From: Basidiobolus meristosporus CBS 931.73
Taxonomy: Eukaryota > Basidiobolomycota > Basidiobolomycetes > Basidiobolales > Basidiobolaceae
Reading direction: 5' to 3'
Length of the DNA: 64,000 bases
Assembly: GCA_002104905.1 (NCBI GenBank)
Contig: MCFE01000327.1
Coordinates: 1 to 64,000, forward strand
The notes under the pieces are model-generated. The model ran no database searches. It had not been told where the DNA came from and worked only from the letters and a program-made list of their open reading frames with translations. The position numbers were made by a program, and so were the translations under genes. Positions 19,292 through 30,606 of the stretch are shown in pieces. How positions within the stretch are numbered: the first letter of the stretch is position 1; every line of letters begins with the position of its first letter.

Positions 19292-21574
19292 ATGGACAAG
19301 CCTACTTTGACTCAACACCATAAGAGAAGAGAAAAAAGACCATGTGGCTATTGTGGCAAGCCTCTCAGCCATAAAGCACACAAACAGCATAGAAAGTATT
19401 ACAAGGATCACGGCCAATGTTTTGCCACACAAGTCATATTTGACCATTCATTGGTCACTACTATACCAACATTATCATGCTGGCCAGTTGATACCTCTGT
19501 ATCAGCACCTGGCCATCTTTGTCACCTTGTGCAAATGGAGTCAGGTGAGTTTGTGACACCTTTAGGCTCACCTCAGCCTTCAGAATATGGAATGCAGAGT
19601 GATAGCTCTGACAAAGAAGGTTTACTAATGGATTTTGAGCCCATCTCCCCCAACAACAGTACTGTATATGAGCCTGGTCAAATCCTTATATGCAATGAGA
19701 CAACACCTGCTGAGACAAATGCCAAGGATACTTTATGGAGCCAAGTGAGCTCAGTAATTCATCTACTGGTGAATGATGTGATGTTGTGGCTAGAAAAATG
19801 GCATGTTTCCACTAATATCAATAATGGGGCTTTGAGGATATACTACTTCTTTGTGCCAAGATCATACCAGGATGCAACTTACAATGTACATAGTACAGGT
19901 GGACAATTGTAATATGGCCGGCTACATATGATCCAGAGACTGTACTGATTCCAGCATGTGCTCACAGTTGCATGGCATTCACATCCAAAAATGCTACCAT
20001 TGCAATATGTCCAAATTGTCAGGAATCCACCACCATTGAGGGTAAACATTGTTCACACTCCAGATATATTCCAATTGTACCCCATCTGAGGAAGCTGATG
20101 CAGTCCAACAAATATTGCAAAGCTATACATTACTGCACTTAGTATCAATCAAGTGCAAACATATCCAATATATTTGATGGCTAATATTACAAACAGCTAA
20201 GAAGCAAGGGCTACTTTGATGGTATGTATGACCATGCCTTTGCATTGGCACTTGATGGATTCTCATTCAACAAGTACTCTACCAGTAAGTCCTGCTGCTC
20301 ACTGATTCTCATAGATCTGAATTTACCACCCATCTTGTGGTACCAGAGCAATAATCTGATGGTAGTTTTGCTGGTATCTGGGCCTAAATCTCTGTCTAAC
20401 CTGGATAGCTACCCATATCCATTGCTGGATGATTTTTGTATGCTTTCCAGCAGGATAGCAGGAAATGGCTGTCATATAAAAGCAAATAGTATTATCAGCA
20501 TTGGAGATACCCCAGTCATAAGCAAGATAGCAGGTTTTTCCAGGCACTATGGATGGTATTGCTGCCAAATGTGTGTGATCCAGGGGATTTACTCCATAAC
20601 CCACACATATTATTATTACCCAAACACCAGTACTAAGAACCTCATCTTTCCACAGAGAGAATGTACCAAAGTCAGCATGCAATTGCAGCAAAGTTGGCAA
20701 GTTATAAGCCATTGGCTAGAATATGGAATCAATTGGAAACCAGAGATTCTTAAGATGGAGGGAATCTGTTGGCACAAAGGCTTTCCACTAGGAGCAATGG
20801 ATTTGCTTTTCAACAATATACCTATACTGATGACCAAGTTGTACATGGGAAATTTCAAGCTAAATGAGCCTTTGGAGTTACCAGAGAAAACTGAAAGAAT
20901 TGGCAAAATATTGCAGAGTATCTAAACAAGTCCTTTGAGATACTGGAAAAATTTGAAAGAATTGGCAAGATATTATAGAGTATTTGCTACCCTAAGTACT
21001 TCTCACTGGCTCCAATTAATATTGTATACATATGTAACAATACAAATGCAAAGACTGGATGAACTGGATATGTACTTATTCAAGGAGTGTTCTGAAGCCA
21101 CTCCTTGTAAGAGTACATTGGAAATATTGGGAGTCATATGTAGACATTGTAGGAAAATTTATACAGAAGCAGATCACCAAGGCCACTTTGACACATCTAC
21201 AGCTGTTGTGCAAAGAGTTTGTGATGGGATTTGAGCAGCTATACTTCAAACATAAAGCTGAACATGTAGATCTCTGCTGCTACTGTATCCATTCTCTACT
21301 CCATCTTGCATGGTGGGTGGAGAATACTGGGCCTTGTTTCACCTTTTGGGAGTTTCCTATGGAGCAGATGTGTGGGGAGATTAGAAGACAAGTCAAGTTG
21401 TATGTACTAACATGCCCCAATCAGATCAAGAATATTACCTTCAAGTGTGTCATTGATGTGATGAGTTGGCACATGGAGGACAGCCAGGAAGAGTTGGAAA
21501 ATACTGAGGACAGATGTTCACATGGAGACACCTATGCCTATGGCATTAAGAAACTGAGCAGCCCCAATGTGTGA
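19292..21574 (+). pseudogene. tnp2: Tnp2-type CACTA transposase
   Basis: N-terminus MDKPTLTQHHKRREK, then a Cys/His cluster CGYCGKPLSHKAHKQH as in fungal Tnp2 proteins. Next (from 19915, another frame) YDPETVLIPACAHSCMAF...CPNCQES, the second Cys cluster. The core reads IFDG...GYFDG...LALDGFSF, LILIDLNLPP, SGPKSLSNLDSYPYPLLDDF, GDTPV and CCQMCVIQGIY followed by a Tyr-rich YYYYP. The C-terminal part ends FPMEQMCGEIRR...KKLSSPNV-stop. The two LD-containing blocks fit the DDE-type catalytic core of this family. Lesions: a shift before 19915, stops at about 20145, 20190 and 20925, a ~70-bp duplication around 20860-20990 and a shift near 21100. Opposite strand to the accessory gene. Confidence 0.85.
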
Positions 21575-21619
21575 GTAATCAGCTAAGTAATGCAAAGTTG
21601 GGTTGGGTGCAACAGACAA

Positions 21620-22530
21620 ATAGTTTTTATTAGGAAAACTCTACTAAGGTATGCTGGATTCCTTTTGGTCACAAGCCAACTTCTACACCATTCAATATGG
21701 AATTCACACAAACAACAGCCAGAGTGCACCTATATGGGGAACTAGAATCCAGCAGAGAGAAGGAATATTTTGACTAAGTACCAAGAAGGTCTTTGCGGAT
21801 ATTCAGGTGGTATTCATGGTAGAAGTGGCAACAACCAAGGATATATTTGCAAGAAATATATATTACCAGCAATAAAAGATATATGGAAGCTTTACAAGTA
21901 TCACACTGATAAGCCATAAAGTTGAGGTGATAGAAGTATGTCAATTGCAGCAGGTGTACATGTTTATAAAGGTTAGTAAGCAGGAGGCCATAGTTTTTTT
22001 GATCTGAACTATATGTGGAGAACCCAAGGTAGTAGTGGCTAAGCAAATAATGAGGGGTGATTCTACAGTGGAACATAAGAATTGCACAAGGGGAAGTAGC
22101 AAAAGTAAATACCATTTGGTAAACTGGGACATAAGCAATATACAGAACCAGCTGTAGGCCATCATACGGCTAGTGTTATGCCACCAGAGTGTTGCTGCAA
22201 GGCCTTCAAAACACTGCCAAGTTTCTTGTCATATAAGGGAACTGGATGCCCTGGGCAGTTGGATCCACTTACAACAGTTGTAGAGTGCTAAAAGACTGCA
22301 ACTATACCATGCAACTGTTGTCACTGCACCAATTTATTACTGTCAAGTTTTGTCCCAATATTTGGTTGTATAATTAGCAAAACACCATTGTGATCCCATC
22401 ATAAGATTCTTAAGAGGGTCACCAATTCTAAGTTGCAGGTGTTATGACAGTCTCTAAACAGGATCCTGATGGCTGATCCAGACTGGATCCACCTGCAGGA
22501 TCAAACTATTGCTCATAGGGCCTTCTTCTT
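21620..22530 (+). pseudogene. CACTA copy B: conserved block downstream of Tnp2
   Basis: Aligned with 1590-2480 and 45775-46620. Contains the FADIQ-V and KVEVIEVCQLQQV words on the plus strand near 21790-21960, interrupted by stops. Probably the terminal exon(s) of Tnp2 or a small transposon gene. Confidence 0.5.
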
Positions 22531-22741
22531 CAGAGCAATTACTTTGTGTACCATATTCAGAAAGCCGAGGTGAGACTGAACATATCACAAACTCAACTCA
22601 GTTTGTGCAAGGTTACAAGTACAGCCAGATGCTATTATAGAAATACTAGGGGTGGGCAACATATTGCTAGTAATGTAGTGACTGATGAATGGCTAAGAAT
22701 GACATGTATGGCAAAATACTAGCAATGAACCTTGTAATTGC
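22531..22741. other. Unassigned 211 bp between CACTA B and copia
   Basis: No ORF, no match that I can see to the other repeats in this window, and no CACTA terminal repeat. It may be the remainder of CACTA copy B or the original target of the copia insertion. Confidence 0.4.
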
Positions 22742-23256
22742 TGAAATGTTGGACTATTTAGTATCATTCAACAGCTAATAATATACTCAACAATTCAGGA
22801 CTAGTCTTGGTCACTGTGGGACTAATTTACAGCCCTATTGATGCCACTTTCTTCAGATCTATGATCCTAAGATTATTCCCCAATAGTGAAGTGTTATGAT
22901 CTACCACTTGAATGTTTAAGTTAGATCAGTTTTTAGTCAAATCAATTAGTGTATGTTTAGGTTATCAGTATATCAGTATTATATATGAAATCAGTAGCAT
23001 TAGTCAGCAAATGAATCAGCAGATCCTTATCAGACAGATATAGATATATTAAGTAGGATCTTATTGGGTGATGATGATGCAATCAAATGAGTCATCAGCC
23101 ACAACCTACATTAGGAAATACAATTAGTCAGCAATTGATCTGGCAAAATGTATATAAGGAGCTGCTGGAACCTCAATAAAAATCAGTTCAAGTTTTAGTG
23201 AATACAATACTAGCTAAACTCCCTATTCCTCTACAACTCTTATACCAAGACTTGTA

Positions 23257-26200
23257 TGGAGTAATCAATGGAGTACCTGCCAAAATCATGATTGACTCTG
23301 GAGCATCACATGAGTACATGTCAGAGCAATTTGCCTTGAAAGCTGGAATCAACTCATAACCTACCAAATCAACCTCAGTCTCCACAGCTGATGGGAACTC
23401 TCACATAATCAACTGTATTACCCAGCCAGTAAGAATGAAGATCAATGACTATGAAGAAGACCTACAGGCTTATATATTTGGAAACTGCAAGTTTGACCTT
23501 GTACTTGGAAAAACCTGGCTATTTTGTTGTAATCCATCAATCAACAAGAGAACTCATGCTACTCAGATCCAGAAGGACAAGACCTATGAGCTATTACCTG
23601 TCAGACTGGATTTTAACTTGGTCAATTCCAGTATGTGTGAGACAAGTGAACTTAGTAAGACCCAGTTCTGTAGAGCACTTAGAAAAGGTACACAGATGTT
23701 CCTCATGGCAGTATTACAGGAGGATTCCGCTACCCCAGCACCCCAGCAGGTCCAGACTCTCTTGAAGAAATAATTGGATGTATTTCCAGATGAGCTTGTA
23801 AGCCTACCACCAGTCAGAGATGCGGATCATGCCATTGACACAGGCAATAGCCCTCCAGTGAGCAAGACACCTTACAGAATGAGTTCATTGGAATTGGAGG
23901 AAATGAAGAGACAAATTGATCAGCTATTGGAGCAAGGATACATCAGACCCAGCAAGTCAGCTTGGGGAGCACCAGTGCTTTTTATGAAAGAGAAGGATGG
24001 AACACTTAGGATGTGCATTGACTACGGAGCCCTGAACTCAGTTACCGTCAAGAATAAGTACCCCATACCTTGGATTGATGAGCTATTGGACCAACTTAAT
24101 GGAGCCACTATTTTCAGCAAAATTGACCTCATGCCAGGATACAACCAGATTAGGGTGAAACCAGAAGATATCCCTAAGACAGCATTCAGGACCAGATATG
24201 GACATTACAAGTACTTAGTCATGAGTTTTGGCCTCACCAATGCCCCTGCAACATTCATGACGCTAATGCAGACTGTCCTTCAGGAGTACTTAGACAGGTT
24301 TGTCATAATCTACCTGGATGACATATTGATATACAGCAAGACAGAAGAGGATCACTTGGTGCACATTGAAAAGGTCTTGAAGAAGCTAAGAGAGAGCAAG
24401 CTTTATAGCAAGCTACCCAAGTGTGAATTCTTCAAGGAACACATTGAATATCTGGGACAAATAGTGACCAGCACAGGAGTTACCTTAGACCCTACAAAGG
24501 TTGAAGTTATCAAGAATCTGAAGCAGCCCCGTAGCATATCAGAGCTCAGATCATTCCTTGGAATGGTTTCCTATTATTGGAGACTTGTCAAGTTCTTTGC
24601 AAGTATTGCAGCCCCTTTAACTGATATCCTCAAGAAAGACAATACCTACAAGTGGGACATAGCTTGTGAGACTGCCTTCCAGACACTCAAGAATGAACTT
24701 GCTAAGCTGCCAAGCTTATGATTACCAGACTTCAGAAAAGAGTTCACTCTGTGCACAGATGCTTCAGATTGTGCAATTGGTGGAGTGCTGAGCCAAGAAC
24801 ACAAGGGAAAGGACTACCCTGTTGCCTTTGAATCCAAGAAACTGAACTCAGCAGAACAAAACTATCCTGTCCATGAGAAGGAGATGCTTGCTATAATACA
24901 CTGTTTGAAGACATGGAGATGCTATATTGAAGGAGTCAAATGCACTGTGAAGACTGATCATGCCTCCCTCAAGTATACATTTACTCAGAAGGTACTCTCT
25001 AGAATAATGACAAGATGGAGTGAATACATTCAGCAATTTGACCTGGAGATTGTCTACTGCCCTGGAAAAAACAACACAGTTGCTGACGCCTTATTAAGAT
25101 TAGATCAAGTTGCACAACTCAACCTGGTGCATGAATCAGATTGGCCTAGCCTATTACCAAAGTACTTGGAGGACCAAGCCATTCCTAATGAGGTGGTTGA
25201 AGATATTAAGAAGATAATCCGTCATGAAGCCAGCAAATTTGTACACTGGATGAAACACTCTACCAAATTGTTGATGGAAGCCCTATTGCCTATTGCCCTT
25301 ATGTTTCTTGCCTGGATTTAATACATAAGCTACACAATGGATATGGACATCTTGAAATTGAAGGAACCTATAGTCTTGTGAAAGCCAGAGCATGGTGGCC
25401 CAGAATGAAACAAGACATTGAGAAGCTAGTAAAAACATGCTCAAACTGCCAAATCAATCAAGGCCAGCCACAAAGAATTGCTGAACTCTTCCCTTTGGAG
25501 CCTGTAAGACCATTTGAGAGATGGAGAATTGACTTTATTGGAAGACTGCCAACCACCAGGAAATGCAACCATTGGATCCTAGTAGCAATTGACCATGCCA
25601 CTAAATGGCCAGTTGCTAAAGCTGCATCAATAGCCAGTGAACAAGAAGTTGCAAGTTTCATTTACCATGAGATCCTGATGAAGTTTAGATGCCCTGTGGA
25701 GATCTTATCTGATAGAGGAGCAAACTTTATGGCAAAGACATTAGAGGCTTACCTGGAAATGCAGCAGATCAGACACTTGAAAACCTTGGCATATCACCCC
25801 AGAACTAATGGAGTCACTGAGCGGTTTAATGGATTAATTGGAAAAGTGCTGACCAAGTATGCAAATGGAGCTGTCAGTAGATGGGATGAGTATATAGACC
25901 AAGTACTCTTTGCATGCAGAGTTAGAGTACACAACACCACCCAGCAATCACCATTTTACTTAATGTATGGATGTGAACCAAGGATTCCAGGAGATCTCAC
26001 ACTACTAAAGCTTACAGACACCTTAGAAGATGAACTTGGTCAGCCAAGTAGACACCAGCAACTGAAACAAAGACCTCAAGAGGCACAAACCAAAGTATCT
26101 CAACGTGCAGAAAAGATGAAGCAGAGATTTGATAAGACTATAGCTCCAGAAGCATTGACAGTTGTGAACTTTGTTTAGCTGAGAAACAATACTTGGAAGA

Positions 26201-26402
26201 AGTTTGAGCCACAATGGACAAGACCATTCAAGATCATCAGAGAATGTCCATTTGCAACTTACCAACTGGTGGACAAACAAGGCAATATCCGGGAAGACTT
26301 AGTGCATAGGGACAGACTCAAGCTTGCAAGACTTGCTGATAATACTGAACCATCAAGATATTGGTATCACAAGAAAAGAGATTCAGGAGAACCTTCTCAA
26401 CT
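23257..26402 (+). pseudogene. G1-e Pol: protease, RT, RNase H, integrase
   Basis: Protease with IMIDSGASHEYMSEQ, then a stop after AGINS. RT open from 23774 to 24721 with [38 protein letters not shown] at 24719. RNase [17 protein letters not shown] and TDHASLKY. A one-base deletion near 25246 shifts to the integrase frame (25378-26178): ARAWWPRMKQDIEKLV..CSNCQ zinc region, catalytic IDFIGRL, LSDRGANF and NGVTERFNG, so D, D and E are all present. TAG at 26176 precedes a conserved tail (RNNTWKKFEPQWTRP ... RDRLKLARLADN) to 26402. It is the best reference for the G1 protein family here. Confidence 0.9.
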
Positions 26403-26416
26403 TTAGTAGGGGAGAA

Positions 26417-26784
26417 TGTTATGATCTACCACTTGAATGTTTAAGTTGGATCAGTTTTTAGTCAAATCAATTAGTGTATGTTTAGGTTGTCAGTATATCA
26501 GTATCATCTATGAAATCAGTGGCATTAGTCAGCAAATGAATCAGCAGATCCTTATCAGACAGATATATATATATTAAGTAGGATCTTATTGGGTGATGAT
26601 GATGCAATCAAATGAGTCATCAGCCACAACCTACATTAGGAAATACAATTAGTCAGCAATTGATCTGGCAAAATGTATATAAGGAGCTGCTGGAACCTCA
26701 ATAAAAATCAGTTCAAGTTTTAGTGAATACAATACTAGCTAAACTCCCTATTCCTCTACAGCTCTTATACCAAGACTTGTAACA
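26417..26784 (+). repeat. 3' LTR of G1-e, reference G1 LTR
   Basis: TGTTATGATCTACC ... AAGACTTGTAACA. It contains TATATAAGG (26676-26684) and AATAAA (26700-26705), the expected TATA box and polyadenylation signal close to the 3' end. Confidence 0.9.
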
Positions 26785-27049
26785 GAAGATCAAATCAGCA
26801 CCTTTACAAGCATTACATACTAATCCTGACACTGTTACAAAAGCTCCTGAGTGTTGAGAAGCTCTCCATACTTAGCATTACAATTATATTACTTCTAAAA
26901 AGGTGTGAATACTCAGCTTCCTTATGAATAAACAACAGCTCAACTACTATCACTATTTCTTTATAGATTCCTGACATCCAAATCACTTCTTAAATTGCAA
27001 CAGGCTATAGGCCCTGATTGCCTTAATCTATTTTAGTGACGACATATAT

Positions 27050-27850
27050 CAGCAAACAGAGCAATACAAACATCTTTCTTGTAAAGGAGAGGTTTGATGG
27101 GAAAAACAACAGACTTTGGAAAATCAATATCAGATCCACCTTGAGGAAAGAATGCTTTGTAATATAGTAGCAGGAAGAGAAGTTAAGCTCAAAGGAGCAG
27201 CAGAAGAAGTGGAGAGGCTTCAAGAGAAGGAGAGAAGAGGCTGTAATGCCATATGTATCAATGTGCAAGATTCCTTCACTGGACAGACTCATGCTTCAAC
27301 TACTGCCCAAGCAGCACAGGAGTCCTTAGAGATGATTTTTGGTGCAAAGTTAGTATCAAGTAAGCTTTGTTTAAGTCAAAAGTTTGCTAACATGAGGGAG
27401 AAGTCAGATGATGACATGCTACAGCTCACAACCAGAATGAGTCACTGGCAGAAGAGCTCTTCAGTATTAATGCTTGCGTAGATGATGAAGAAAAGACACC
27501 ATGTCTGCTTTGCAGCTTACCAGACAAGTGTAAGCTGCTAATACTCTCTTTTGAAAGTAGAGAAGACAATCTGACCTGAGACTATGGCAAAGGAAGACTT
27601 CTCCACAAAGAACTACAGCATAATGATCAAGCAGAGAAAATTAAAGATAATGCTTTATGCAGCTTAGAAAGGCACACAGAAAAGAAGGGAAAGCACCAAA
27701 GCCAAAGAAAACCTGATTACCAGAACTACTGTAAGAGGCCAGGATACTGCGCAAGAGAATTCAAGAAGAAACAAGCAGACAAAAAACAGAAACTAGGGCA
27801 GCCAAATAATATAAGAACTGATAAACAGTTATTTGTAACTTTTTAAGAGA
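27050..27850 (+). pseudogene. Copia Gag remnant
   Basis: One open piece (27116-27481) holds SLEMIFGAKLVSSKLC and MREKSDDDMLQLTTRMSH, resembling the UBN2/Gag region of copia elements. A broken knuckle-like NYCKRPGYCAREFKKK is near 27730. Stops and shifts throughout. Confidence 0.6.
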
Positions 27851-29030
27851 ATGCAAGTAACCATAGTAATGAATGGTGTATTGACTTTGGTGCAGCACAG
27901 CATATTTGTGGTACAATGGAGTGATCCTTCAACTCAAAAACTATTCTGGTACAAAAGAATTATATGGGAGACAACTCTGCACTGGAAGCTACTGCTGGTG
28001 GGTCTATACTGCTAAATATGTGTAATATCTCAGGGGTAAAAGCAGCAAAACTGACTAACGTACTCTATGAGCCTGGAATAGCAAAAATCTACTCTGAGCC
28101 AGTAAAGCAACTGCTCAGGGATTAAAGCTTGTTTTTTCTGAGCTGGCTGCTCAATATTGTGTCAAAATAGACAAATGTTAGCTTTGGGAATCAGAGATCA
28201 AATATATACCAGTTGCAATGTAGGATTATTGTAGCTAAGAATGTTATCACTGCTGTAGCTGATGATACAAACTGGAAGATGTGGCATAGGAGGCTAAGAC
28301 ACACTGGGGAACTAAGATGAGGCAACCACCAAAAAACCAACCTGTTTTGGGCCCAGATTACTCAATTCCAACCAAAATGAGTATCTGTAAGGGATGATCA
28401 TATGGCAGACAAACTAGGCAACATCTCAGGAGCTTAGGAGACATCAACACTACTAAAATATTGGCTATTGTACACTAATATATATTGGCCACCATGAGAA
28501 CACTGATTTTTTAGAGCTAACAGATACTTTGTGACATTTATTGATTACAAGACAAGGTATATGTGGGTGTACTTTCTCAAAGCAAAGGATAAGGCATTAG
28601 AGATGTTTAAGCACTTTGGGAGCATGGTAGAAGCACTACTGGGTGTAAACTGAAGGTATTTTGGGGTGACAATGGAAGGCATTACTATATAAAGCAATTT
28701 GTAAAATACTGCGCCTCTACTGGTATACTTCAACATACCACTGGTCACCATACTCCACAGCAAAATGGAGTAGTAGAGAGTGCAAAGTGCACAATAGTGA
28801 AGATAGGAATATCTATGCTATATGATAAGGGAATGCAATACAGGTTTTGGGCTGAATCTGATACTACCATGGTATACATCAGGAATGGGGGCCTAACAAC
28901 AGCATCAGGTGACTGTACACCCTTTGAGGCATATACAGGCAAAAAACCAGACCTCCAGCATCTCAGGTTCTTTGGCACTGATGCTTTTTATCACATCCAT
29001 GACAAAAACACTCAAAATTAGAAACAAAGA
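27851..29030 (+). pseudogene. Copia protease, GAG-pre-integrase and integrase remnants
   Basis: Protease remnant EWCIDFGAAQHICG (near 27871) matches the copia W-x-x-D-[ST]-G-A-[ST]-x-H pattern with Phe instead of Ser/Thr. Then MWHRRLRHTG (GAG-pre-integrase), and the integrase core FVTFIDYKTRYMWVYFLKAK (near 28540). The C-terminal part 28797-29021 reads YIRNGGLTTASGDCTPFEAYTGKKPDLQHLRFFG in overlapping parts, typical of copia integrase. Several shifts. No full-length product. Confidence 0.8.
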
Positions 29031-29429
29031 TTAGAAAAGGGATCTTTGTTGCATACTATGAGGATAGTAAAGGGTATAGAGTCTATGATATCATAAATCT
29101 AAAGCAGATCATGTGTAGGGAGGTTGTACTTGAGTAGAATATAGATCCAAAAGCCACTGAAATCGTTGGTCAGCTGCCTTATGCTGCAATTAACACTAAT
29201 GTAGAAGATACATACCTAATTCAGCCAGATACTGAAGATACTTTGACCAGCCATAGGTCAGAGCCAGTTATCCCAGTTAGGAGATCTACCAGAATAAGAA
29301 ATGCCCCTGGATCCTGGTGGCAAACATCCAATGATCATGAAGAAGCTTATCTTGCTAAATGTGCCAAACCCCAGAATCTATAAAGGGCAATGCAAAGTCT
29401 AGATGCTACAATGTGCAACAAGCCATACA

Positions 29430-30220
29430 GTAGGAGTACCAATCACTGATCAGGGCATAATTGTGAGAACTAGTTGATTTACCAAATGGGAGAAAGCCTA
29501 TAGGATGTAGATGGGTCTACATCATCAGAATAGCTCAAATATGGAGCAAAAATTTCCCTATCAATCAACAACTGGTAGCTTAATATACTTGGTGGTGTCT
29601 ACATATTCAGACATTGCAGTAGCAGCTGGAGGAATGAGGCAATTAATGCATAATAATGGTCAGATCAGATTACAGCAGTCAAGCGGATTTTAAACTATTT
29701 ACAAGGTATTATTAATATGGTCTGCAATACTCTGGAGTAGCTTAAAGGCAGCATTTAGATGGTCATAATGGTTTAGATTGGGGTAGGGATCTGATTGACA
29801 GAAATTCTACCACTGGGCATCTATTTTTTTATGCTGGTGCAGCTATTACCTGGAATTGCAAGAGGTTACCAACAGAGGCTCTATCTGCAGCTAAAGTTGA
29901 GTATATAGCTGCCTGTCAAGCAACTAAGGAGGCTCTATGGCTAGAAAAGTTTCTCAAAAACCTAGACTTCAACTCAAATGAGCCAACATGTATCTAAAAG
30001 AATAATGGGAGTTGTATTTCATTAGCTAGGGATCCTACTAATCATGCCAGAACTAAGCACAGAGATATCAAAACCACTTTGTGAGGGAAGCTGTAAAAAA
30101 TAACTTTATGGAGTCAGTTTACTGTCCAACTGACAAGATGGTGGTAGATATATTGACAAAGCCACTTGCCAGGCCACAATTTGAGTATCTAAGAGAGGAA
30201 TTAGGACTGAGAAATTATTT
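29430..30220 (+). pseudogene. Copia RT (core deleted) and RNase H remnant
   Basis: The start of RT is seen as ELVDLPNGRKPIGCRWV (about 29467-29515). It then jumps to YQSTTGSLIYLVVST-SDIAVA (29560-29630), which normally lies after the catalytic YVDD, so the palm domain is gone. RNase H follows: ALSAAKVEYIAACQATKEA and NHARTKHRDI (to about 30070). The element could never have moved without help once this deletion arose. Confidence 0.8.
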
Positions 30221-30236
30221 AATCAAGGGGAAGTAT

Positions 30237-30600
30237 TGAAATATTGGACTTTTTGTGTCATTCAGCGGCTAAGAGTTTACTTAGATTATCCGGACTAGTC
30301 TTAGTCACTTCAGAACTAGCCTACAGCCCTAGCTTTGCCACTTTCCTCAGATCCATGATCCCATGCTTATTCCCCTATCAACAAGACAAAATTAGTACTT
30401 TTACCAAACATTATACTCTAACCCTGAGACTGTTACAGAATGCTCCTGAGTGTTGAGAAGCCCTCTTTACTTAGTTCCACAGTTGTATTACTTTTACAAA
30501 GGTGTGAATACTAAGCTCTCTTATGAATAATAAAATATTCAACTTTTATCATTATTTCTTGATAGGTTCCTCATATCTAAATCACTTCTTAAGTTGTACA
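30237..30600 (+). repeat. 3' LTR of the copia element
   Basis: 364 bp from TGAAATATTGGACTTT to AAGTTGTACA. Related fragments lie at 32357-32480 and 32913-33113. Confidence 0.88.
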
Positions 30601-30606
30601 ATAGAA

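Larger units (their letters stand above)
16723..22530 (+). mobile_element. CACTA transposon copy B (best copy in the window)
   Basis: Contains a minus-strand accessory ORF (16995-19070), a roughly 220-bp divergent intergenic region, Tnp2 on the plus strand (19292-21574) and the conserved downstream block (21620-22530). The left end lacks about the first 100 bp of the terminal repeat, which is complete at 30607: it starts in the shared 'tgactaag...tactg' part. The right terminal repeat is not found before the copia LTR at 22742. Class: En/Spm-CACTA by the Tnp2 protein and by the CACTA terminus of the sister copy. Confidence 0.8.
22892..26784 (+). mobile_element. Gypsy element G1-e, gag-less, inserted in the copia 5' LTR
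   Basis: LTRs at 22892-23256 (truncated at its 3' end) and 26417-26784 (368 bp). Flanks carry GAAG at 22888-22891 and 26785-26788, a 4-bp TSD, as for G1-b. The 5' LTR is fused directly to the protease (GVINGVPAKIMIDSG), so the primer-binding site and all of gag are missing. RT, RNase H and integrase follow. A polypurine tract 'agtaggggagaa' precedes the 3' LTR. Confidence 0.9.
22742..30600 (+). mobile_element. Ty1/copia element with G1-e inserted in its 5' LTR
   Basis: 5' LTR = 22742-22891 plus 26785-27002; subtracting the duplicated GAAG gives 364 bp. The 3' LTR 30237-30600 is also 364 bp. Both begin TGAAAT-TTGGACT and contain 'ctcctgagtgttgagaag'. Internal order gag, protease, integrase, RT remnant, RNase H is the copia order. 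A polypurine tract (AATCAAGGGGAAGTA, 30221-30235) precedes the 3' LTR. No target duplication is clear: ATTGC on the left and ATAGA on the right. The element is heavily mutated and lacks the RT core. Confidence 0.88.
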
